Shown here in pieces: positions 5,497-6,235 of a DNA stretch of 6,235 bases. Position 1 is the stretch's first letter. Every line of letters starts with the position of its first letter. The position numbers and the translations under genes are program-made. The notes beneath the pieces are model-generated. The model was not told the DNA's origin. It made no database searches and was given only the letters and a program-made list of their open reading frames with translations. Source of the stretch: Bacilli bacterium (GTDB lineage Bacteria; Bacillota_I; Bacilli_A; RFN20; CAG-826); assembly GCA_024693415.1 (NCBI GenBank), contig JAILKX010000113.1, positions 1-6,235 on the forward strand. Direction: 5' to 3'.

Positions 5497-5599
5497 GGAT
5501 AGGGGAATTTGGACAAAATCGGATAAAGGACCACGGCCTGACACATCTGCTGTGGTCGTACAAACCCAATCATCGTAAATCGCACAAACCCATCTATCC
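5497..5599. repeat. Extragenic structured repeat, copy R3
   Basis: The left arm has 24-base-spaced units starting GGAT at 5497 and 5521 around TTTGGACAAAATC. The right arm has ACCC-led units at 5564 and 5588. GACCACGGC (5529-5537) pairs with GCTGTGGTC (5549-5557) with one wobble, enclosing an 11-base loop that contains ACACATCT, matching the R2 loop. Relative to R2 the left arm lacks about 9 bases. It lies 120 bases after the toxin gene. Confidence 0.7.
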
Positions 5600-5635
5600 C
5601 CTTCGGCCCAGAGCACAACCCCAGCTAGAAGTAAT

Positions 5636-5671
5636 AAAGAGATCTGCCGACTGCAGACCTTTTTTCTTTTT
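5636..5671 (+). terminator. Rho-independent terminator after R3
   Basis: Bases 5636-5647 pair with 5653-5664, giving twelve positions with one A-C mismatch and one G-T, around the 5-base loop CGACT. The descending side runs into TTTTTTCTTTTT (5660-5671). It probably ends transcripts from the toxin-antitoxin operon that read through R3. Confidence 0.7.
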
Positions 5672-5918
5672 CCAGTCTCGCATGCAACTTGATGACCGCA
5701 CCGATGATTTATGAAACGCACATTGCCGGCGTTGCTAATGTTGTTCATCCCGGCAAAACCATTATTCCCGTTTTTTAAGAACTATTTTATTTGTAATACA
5801 ACTATGTGTTTTTTGGATTATCAAAAAATAGTATAGTCATATGGTCTTATAACATTCTTTTATTAAATTTTTTAATACCCGCAACGAGAGGGATCCATAT
5901 GAGCAGAAAAAAGGAGAA
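5672..5918. other. AT-rich leader region with three inverted repeats before the second lipoprotein
   Basis: No gene is supported. TTGCCGG (5723-5729) and CCGGCAA (5750-5756) form a 7-base stem with a 20-base loop. TTTTTTG (5809-5815) and CAAAAAA (5822-5828) form another, flanked by CTAT/ATAG. TATTAAA (5861-5867) and TTTAATA (5871-5877) form a third. From about 5757 to 5880 the DNA is far richer in A+T than the rest of the window. A possible -10 is TATAAC (5848-5853), with no clear -35. The promoter of the gene at 5925 presumably lies here. Confidence 0.45.
5911..5916 (+). promoter_or_regulatory. Ribosome binding site of the second lipoprotein
   Basis: AAGGAG lies 8 bases before ATG 5925 but only 2 before the in-frame ATG 5919, so 5925 is the better start. 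Confidence 0.8.
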
Positions 5919-5924
5919 ATGAAT

Positions 5925-6235
5925 ATGAAGAAAAACCACGTCTTATTAGCCCTTGCCGGAACGATTGGGATGAGTTTGGTCGCGATGGGCCTTGCAAGTT
6001 GCGGATCAGGTAGCGAGGCCATTGACTCCCTTTGTTCTCCCGATTCCCTCCATTTCGAAGTCAACAAAGACACAACCCTCGTTCCAGGTGAAACTAAAGG
6101 CAATTATATTATCCCCCGAGGCGAAGGAACCGAGGATGACATCAAATTCAACGTTAGCGCAGGCAACGCCAGAACGCCGTTTATCTTGAATTATACAGAC
6201 TCGCTCTTTTTCGTCCCCAACATGAATTATTATGA
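5925..6235 (+). CDS. Lipoprotein, N-terminal part only (runs off the window)
   Basis: About 103 residues are visible before the window ends. Residues 1-25 are a lipoprotein signal peptide: MKKNH, a hydrophobic core and lipobox LASC, with Cys26 as the lipidated residue, followed by a short Gly/Ser spacer (GSGSE). The mature part has alternating hydrophobic stretches (LHFEVNKDTTLVPGE, YIIPRGEG, IKFNVSAGN, FILNYTDSLFFV) that look like a beta-sandwich or Ig-like domain, but I cannot name the family. Third positions are mixed and the leader is AT-rich. It is probably a separate transcription unit, since a terminator lies 250 bases upstream. The rest of the protein is needed to judge its role. Confidence 0.8.
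   Translation, partial: MKKNHVLLALAGTIGMSLVAMGLASCGSGSEAIDSLCSPDSLHFEVNKDTTLVPGETKGNYIIPRGEGTEDDIKFNVSAGNARTPFILNYTDSLFFVPNMNYY

Noticed and set aside
155..5599. Integron-type attC sites (gene modules each followed by an imperfect palindrome, one with a toxin-antitoxin pair)
   Set aside because: I found no R-box pairs of the RYYYAAC / GTTRRRY type at the arms and no integrase in the window; the internal 24-base units are also unlike attC.
5391..5748. - strand frames of 75 and 108 residues over R3
   Set aside because: They overlap each other in different phases and mirror the repeat and terminator; no start signal or domain is visible.
1..6235. tRNA, rRNA, riboswitch or insertion sequence
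   Set aside because: I looked for tRNA arms, ribosomal signatures, known aptamer cores and transposase motifs and saw none I could support.

Overview
The window looks like chromosome of an uncultured, host-associated member of the Bacillota (a Bacilli / Erysipelotrichia / RF39-like lineage is my best guess, held loosely). The reasons are GC-moderate coding DNA, strong AAGGAG-type ribosome binding sites, TGA used as a true stop (so not the Mycoplasma code), two Gram-positive-style lipoproteins, and a large BspA-type leucine-rich surface protein with module types common in gut Firmicutes. All genes I can support lie on the + strand.

Layout. Bases 1-74 probably hold the last codons of a gene entering from the left. 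Bases 75-300 are intergenic and carry the first copy (R1) of a degenerate extragenic repeat. Bases 365-738 hold a tight cluster of very small reading frames: a possible 50-aa basic peptide, a well-supported 42-aa acidic protein whose ATG directly follows the previous stop, and a doubtful 29-aa frame. An extended -10 promoter, a perfect hairpin in the leader and a good ribosome binding site introduce the main gene (856-4305), a 1149-aa lipoprotein with a Ser/Thr/Pro linker, a Cys/GHDW module, 30 leucine-rich units of mostly 23 residues and a typical BspA C-terminal module. A 450-base gap follows with a second repeat copy (R2) and two terminator-like hairpins. A type II toxin-antitoxin pair (Phd/YefM antitoxin 4806-5066, RelE/ParE toxin 5066-5377) sits behind an operator-like run of palindromes. 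A third repeat copy (R3), a strong terminator and an AT-rich leader lead to the start of a second lipoprotein (5925 to the window end, incomplete).

How the parts relate. The two lipoproteins are probably anchored on the outer face of the membrane; the BspA-type one is a likely adhesion or host/polymer-binding protein. The toxin-antitoxin pair is a self-contained, probably self-repressed unit. The most unusual signal is not a gene. Three intergenic stretches, each downstream of a + strand gene or operon, contain diverged copies of one structured element: inverted arms built from 24-base units that begin GGAT and contain TTTG-N-N-CAA, with a central CACA-containing loop, accompanied by terminator-like hairpins ending in T4-5CTT. 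I do not recognise this element as a named family. All alignments here were done by eye.
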